In this document: positions 58,771 through 64,000 of the stretch, in pieces
Layout: each line of letters opens with the position of its first letter
Position numbering within the stretch: the stretch's first letter is position 1
NCBI GenBank assembly: GCA_021904315.1
Contig: CM038912.1
Coordinates: 12,115,061-12,179,060 of the forward strand
Length of the DNA stretch: 64,000 bases
Direction: 5' to 3'
Source of the DNA: Sphagnum magellanicum
Lineage: Eukaryota; Streptophyta; Sphagnopsida; Sphagnales; Sphagnaceae
Made by a program: the position numbers and the translations under genes
The notes under the pieces: generated by a model
The model's database searches: none
What the model was told of the DNA's origin: nothing
What the model saw: the letters and a program-made list of their open reading frames with translations, nothing else

Positions 58771-60458
58771 CACTAGAAGAAAAACATGTATTTTCGACTA
58801 GTCTTTGCGACTAAATTTTAGTCGCAAGAGACATTTTGCAACTAAAATCCCTTTAGTCGCCTAAAAGAAGTCACATATGATAAATTAGTTGCAAATGACA
58901 AAGGGTATTGTATGAAAAAAAAAAATCAACAAATACATTTCATCCTTTGACTTCATTGTATACGTATTGCTACATGCAACTATTTTGGTCACAATTGAAG
59001 GCAAATGATGTGCTCCCACATGTTTTAATATTTGATTATTTCAAATATTATTATTATTATTATTATTATTATTTTGAAATAAGCTAGGACGTTTAATTCA
59101 AATATTTAGATGATCTTATATTATGACACATGATCTAATGTAAGTATGCCATGTGGCATAATTTTAAAATATATATCAATATTAGGTTGATAGGTACCTA
59201 GGTAGGTACATAAATAGGTGCCTACAAACTTAGGCTACATACCAACCTATCTACTTAGGTAAAAAAATAGGTAGGTAGGTACATAAGTCGACTTAACTAG
59301 CTAGGGTTAAAATTATGCACATACTAATTAATTCTTATCTGAAGTAATTGCAATGATTTTAAAGTAATGTCACATTAATTACATTAATTAATTTCTTTTT
59401 AATATAAGAATATAAATTATATAATATGCAAATCTATGTTATAACAATATTATTTAGTGTAATTTAGATTTAATAAACATAATCATTTATAATTATTTAT
59501 AAAAGTGATTTATTATGGATAAAACTAGTAGAAAAAACCCTTAAAACTCAATCAATAATTTTTTGAACTAAAATATAAATTTAAGATTCCAAAATAGTAA
59601 TTCAGAATTCAAATATCAAATTTTAAATCAAATAATTTTTTGAAGTTAAATAACAAATTTCAGAATTGAAATGTCAATTTTCAGATTCATAATAACATTC
59701 AAAATTAGAATTTCCATTTTAAGACTCAATTAATCATTTTCTGAATTGAAATATTAATTTCGAAAATCCAAAATAATAATTTTGAATTCAAATTTCAACT
59801 TTCAAGTCATATAATTTCTTAAAATTTAAATTTAAAAGTCCAAAATTCAAATATCAAATTTCAAGTTCAAATAAAAGTATTTAAAATCAAAATGTCGATT
59901 TTAAAACTCAATAAATGTTTTTGAATTGAAATACTAATTTTAAGATTTGAAAATAATAATATAAAATTCAAATATTAATTTTAGATCAAATAATTTTTCT
60001 GAATTTGAATAAAAATTTCCAAAATTGAAATGTCAATTTTCAGATTCAAATATCAAGTTTCAAATTTGAATAAAAAATCAAAGTTCAAATATTAATTTTG
60101 AGATTAATTATATGAACAATATACATACATATGCATATAATATATATATATATATAAATTTTAGTACATACATCAAAATACACCCCTATGTCATTGTAGA
60201 ATACCTTTAAGATGCAATTAATTTGGTGACTATTACAACTAATGGGACATGTCAACCTATTAATGGATGAAAATAAATGTAAAATTGATCGAATGAATAG
60301 GATGAAATTTTTAATAGTTAAATCATAGTTGTGAAAATGACCAAAATAGTTGAAATTTGGTCTTGTAGTTGCAAATATTCCCAAATCTAATCACAAACAA
60401 CTACAAGTCGCATGTAGTTGTAAATGGAATGGTTACATTTGGTTGATTTCTATTAATG
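58771..60458 (+). mobile_element. non-autonomous CACTA-like DNA element, inverted relative of the 29.7-kb copy
   Basis: It begins CACTAGAAGAAAAACATG at 58,771 and ends TGATTTCTATTAATG at 60,458 (inverse CATTAATAGAAATCA, so the right CACTA has one change). The flanks carry a TAT duplication (58,768-58,770 and 60,459-60,461). About 400 bp at the right end (60,060-60,458) align, inverted, with 29,706-30,100 of the other copy with only scattered differences, including ACTACATGCGACTTGTAG and TATTCTACAATGACATA. The left end matches the far end of that copy (TTCATCCTTTGAC near 58,940). It lacks the 158-bp palindrome and any transposase. An (ATT)n tract lies at 59,046-59,072. Confidence 0.87.
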
Positions 60459-61880
60459 TATGTAGGTAGCTTTGGTTTAGGCTTGCTTATCTAACGTCAA
60501 ATTAATATGTCCAAGTTGACTAAACCATGGTCATTTTGAAGGACTTTTTTCTTTTGTTTGTTGTTATTTACTACATGTATGATTAACTCCTAATCAAAAA
60601 GGTCATTTTCGTCAAATGTACTAGTAAAAAATAACATATGTCTTTCATGCCTCAGCCCTCTAGTTAAAATGCACAACAACTCCAATCAAAGTGAACATTT
60701 TGGTCAAGTTAGACCTTATTAAAAATCATGTGTTCTTGTAGTGTTTGTTGCCATCATTAGGGAGCTTGAACCTCCTTTAATAGATGGTTAAGAAAACAAA
60801 AACAAAAGAAAATGAAGAGCTTTGAACTCCTTAAGTTCCTTAGCAATGGTAGTAGAAGAATCTCTAATGCCATTGTTGGGGAATTTGAAAATCCTTCAAC
60901 AAATGTTTTTTAAAAACATGACACATGCAAGGGAGTACCCTAGGTTGTAGTATTGGTTGTAGGTGAAGGTGGGAGGTGATGGCGTGCGAATCACAAGTGA
61001 ACATGTGTGTGGAATAGGTGGGTGACAATGGTGCATGAACACAAGAGGGTGTTGATGGGTGGGATAGGTGAGGTGTAGGAGGAAAGAAAAAAAAGATGAA
61101 AAGAAAAAACAAAAAAAAGGAGGATAATAACAAGAAAAAAAGGAAGAGAAGAAAAAAAATGGGGGGAAGATGCTAAAAAAAACCCAAAAATCTAAATGGA
61201 AAAAAAGGAAAGGTTGAGTGGGATTTCATGGCTAGGTTTCATCCACAAACCATATGAAGAATGGGGAGAAGGGAATTGGTGTGTTTGTGGGTGTTGGTTA
61301 ATTTAGGCCCTAAAGTTGGTTGTGGAAGGAAATTGTTTCCATACATTAAAATATTTAGAAGTAGACTATATCATGTGCACCATTGAATCCATCCTCTTTC
61401 ATGTAAGTAACACCATAAATTTTTTACCATTGCAAAGGGTACCAATTTCATGACAACCCAATTTTGCAAAAAATGCATTATGTGTGAATAATCTTTTTTG
61501 TTTCAGTGGTGTAAATTGTAAATCTACTTGTGGGGTGGATATGGATAATTCTAGAAATTTTAAAAACTGTTGCATCGAGGTGGGTCACAAAAGGTCATTT
61601 AAAAATCTTTAACTTATCATATGGGTCTAATAAGGATTACTAATATCTTAGATAAGGAACCCCAAAATGGAGGGAGAGATAAAACCTTTTTTCAAAATTA
61701 ATAACCTATAAATTAAGGGATACTAACTCCCCATTTCCCATGGGGGGAATCAGGTTCATTTCCATGGAGCTCATTACATCGACAATTTATTTGGGGAATT
61801 GGGCATTTGTCACACTCATCATCATTGTTAAATTTTGATTATCAAATCATCATTCATTTTTATTATAAGTAATAAACGCT
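60459..61880. other. intergenic DNA with hairpin-repeat block 2 and purine-rich stretch
   Basis: Two units of the hairpin-type repeat seen at 57.15-57.48 kb lie at about 60,745-60,785 and 60,815-60,900. An A/G-rich stretch follows at 61,075-61,215. No gene is recognised. Confidence 0.55.
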
Positions 61881-63130
61881 AGTAGTTTAGGTCCACTTCC
61901 TTTCTAGGCCCACTTGAGGTTAGTGTGGGAATTTTTTCTTTTGGACATGATGGTTTGCATTCCCCTTTTCGTGCAATTTGTAAAAAGGGGTTCATATTGG
62001 TTTCAAAATGGCATTTCAGATAAATTACACAACCATTCCTTTTCCAACATCAATTTTGACATGACTTTTGATTCGCATCATGCATGTTTAAGGTCTTGTG
62101 CGGGCTTAAGGGTGGGTGATTGACTTTTTCCTTGTTTGATCATTCCATCTTTCTATTTAACCTTCAATGTTTTATCTTTTTGTTACACACTAGGTTGGGC
62201 CTCCATTATCTTTTACTTCTAAAGTTGATTCATTGCATTTGTGATTAACCCTTAAATCCAATAGGGACCCACCTTTGAAGCTCCCATGGTGGGGAACAAA
62301 CTGGATCTCACAAAATTGTTCAAAATGTCTTCGCTTTCATTGGAAGAGACATGCGGCCTCATGTTTTGCATGAGCATACTCATGTCCTTTCATCACCTTC
62401 TTTTTAATATTTTTGCCAATGGATTGACATTATGTTATCAACTGATGGCATTCACACCTTTGTTGATGTGGTCATTGCCAATCCCACTTGGACATATTTG
62501 GTTTTGTGTTGCATCATCTTGTGGGGTCATAGCTCAAACATACGAAGGATTTTACCCTGATTAACACCCAATAGATGCGTTTCTTCTCTTGTTATTAAAG
62601 TTGTTGGTTGTTTACACCAACAAGTGGATGATTTTCTTCATGGATGTGCTAACATGGTGTGGTAAACAAATGATGCCAAAAGGTCCTCTTTTGGCAATTC
62701 TATGTGCCTTCTATAGGTAGAGGGTGTCAATAACTTTGCAAAGAGCTCAAGCCACCTCTATTTTGAAATACGTTGTTGTTGAAGGTGAAGGTTCTTATAA
62801 GCTTATTACTCTTTCAATTTTCATACCTTTCTTTTTTTATATGCTTCTTGCGACTAGTGAGGGCTTTGGAACATAATATGTTCCTTTGCCTCTTTATGAC
62901 TCACTTTGGGGTTTTTTGTTTTTTGTTTTTTTTTTGTTTTGGCTCGGACTTCAATCCTTTCTCTTTGTTCCTTCTTTCCCCCTTTGTTGGGTGCTTTATC
63001 TTATGGAGTTTGCTAGGGTTTCATCATCAATACTAACTATTTGCATGTTTGTTGGGGAGGGTGAATTTCATTCTATTTCTCTTTTGCAATTGCATATTTT
63101 GATTCATTTCCTGTAGTTTGGATATCAAGC
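61880..63130 (+). pseudogene. decayed non-LTR reverse transcriptase, copy 2 (3' part only)
   Basis: Matches the C-terminal region of the 5.3-8.7 kb copy in the same order: FQNGISDKLHNHSFSN at about 62,008-62,055 against FQNSISKRLHHHTFSN, then a segment reading DGIHTFVDVVIANPT at 62,444-62,488, then VIKVVGCLHQQVDDFLHGCAN at 62,591-62,655 against AIEVFGCLHKHAYVFLYDCAN. Stops and frame changes separate the segments. The RT core (GGIHPI, QGDLLGGALFAL) is absent, so the copy is 5'-truncated, as usual for non-LTR elements. Ends are approximate. Confidence 0.7.
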
Positions 63131-64000
63131 TAGACTTCCTAAACCATGAATGATTTATCTGATGATTACACATTGCTCAAAGAGTGGGGGGTGTTCCTGA
63201 AGTAAGCATTTGCCAAAGGTGGACCAGAGACATTTACTTCAGGAACACATCACTCTGAGGGCATTGTTGAGTGTAAAACCCTGTTAGAAAATTCTTATTT
63301 TAAAAGAAATTCCAAAAAAACTCAAGAGGTGGCCATTTCAAAAAGAAAAATGCCAACTCCTAAATACTCCCCTGTTTGGTTGAAGATAAAGCCTAAGGTC
63401 ACACAGGCTTTATCACAATAAGGGCCTGGACAAGCCTGTAAGCCTGTAGTCCAATAAAGCCCACAACCAAGGGCTTTACCATCTGGAGATTAGATTGTGC
63501 TCTATAATGTGACCTCCAAATACACTACAAAATTTCAAACAGGTTTTGATGGGAGATGGGATCTGAAGCATGCTAAGTTCCTTCATTTGGGCAAGAGAGA
63601 CATTTGTTTTGAAAGTGGAGTCCGAGTGCCAAGGCAGTGCCTTTTTAGGGCCCTTTGTGAATGCAATGGGAGGTTAGTCTAGAATAGCAGTATGGTTGGT
63701 AGAGAAGAATTAGAATGACTATTTGTCATAACATGTTCGGTTGCCTATCGATGGGAAATTCATCCATTTACCCACGTAACACATTCATTGTTCAACTAAT
63801 AAAGGAAGTAAAGTTTAACGTTCTATTGATAACATGTTTTAAGTCATAAAGGTGGGCCAAAGGGGAGGAACTCTATACTTCAAAGTAGCACCTTCTATTT
63901 TGGTGAGCCTCCATAGTTTTTTTTTTTTTTTTGAGTGATGTGGCAATCAAGTTGGCTCATTGTAACCAAAAAAAATTGAATGTAAGAGATGCCGCATCTA
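63131..64000. other. flank with a perfect-stem hairpin, no gene seen
   Basis: GTGTTCCTGAAGTAA (63,191-63,205) pairs perfectly with TTACTTCAGGAACAC (63,234-63,248), and the outer AGAGTG/CACTCT extend the stem to 63,181-63,256. Downstream are GGCTTTATC and GGCTTTACC words (63,409-63,480). A T14 homopolymer lies at about 63,919-63,932. No coding sequence is supported. Confidence 0.6.

Overview
This is a nuclear land-plant window. Two multi-exon genes with clean GT-AG introns encode plant-type proteins, and the rest is AT-rich DNA full of plant transposon types (LINE, CACTA, PIF/Harbinger MITE) and degenerate tandem repeats. Only about 2 kb of 64 kb is intact coding sequence, which suggests a large, repeat-rich genome. 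I cannot name the species. A non-angiosperm land plant is possible, but this is only an impression.

Layout: 1-5.3 kb is AT-rich desert. 5.3-8.7 kb is a decayed non-LTR reverse transcriptase (plus strand), and a shorter copy of the same family lies at about 61.9-63.1 kb. 12,798-15,754 (+) is a seven-exon WAT1/UMAMIT-type membrane transporter gene, complete at 379 aa. 18.9-24.7 kb is an AT-rich block with AGGT/ACCT runs and probable copies of a CACTA-like family. 29.38-36.05 kb (-) is a decayed APE-type LINE with ORF1 and ORF2, split by a 2,221-bp CACTA-like element at 29,706-31,926 that has a TTG target-site duplication. 37-42.7 kb holds several minisatellites. 43,131-44,636 (+) is a two-exon steroid 5-alpha-reductase-family gene, complete at 319 aa, whose only intron carries a 351-bp PIF/Harbinger-like MITE. 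45.9-55.5 kb is a run of unrelated tandem repeats and inverted-repeat elements. 58,771-60,458 is a second CACTA-like element, inverted relative to the first, with a TAT target-site duplication.

The two genes share no evident pathway: one is a probable tonoplast or plasma-membrane solute (auxin or amino acid) exporter, the other an ER lipid/steroid double-bond reductase. I see no gene cluster, CRISPR array, rRNA or convincing tRNA. The most informative content is the nested transposon history, the CACTA-like family with its internal 158-bp palindrome, an exon-3 echo inside a WAT1 intron, and several undescribed-looking minisatellites. I found no evidence of a new multi-gene system.
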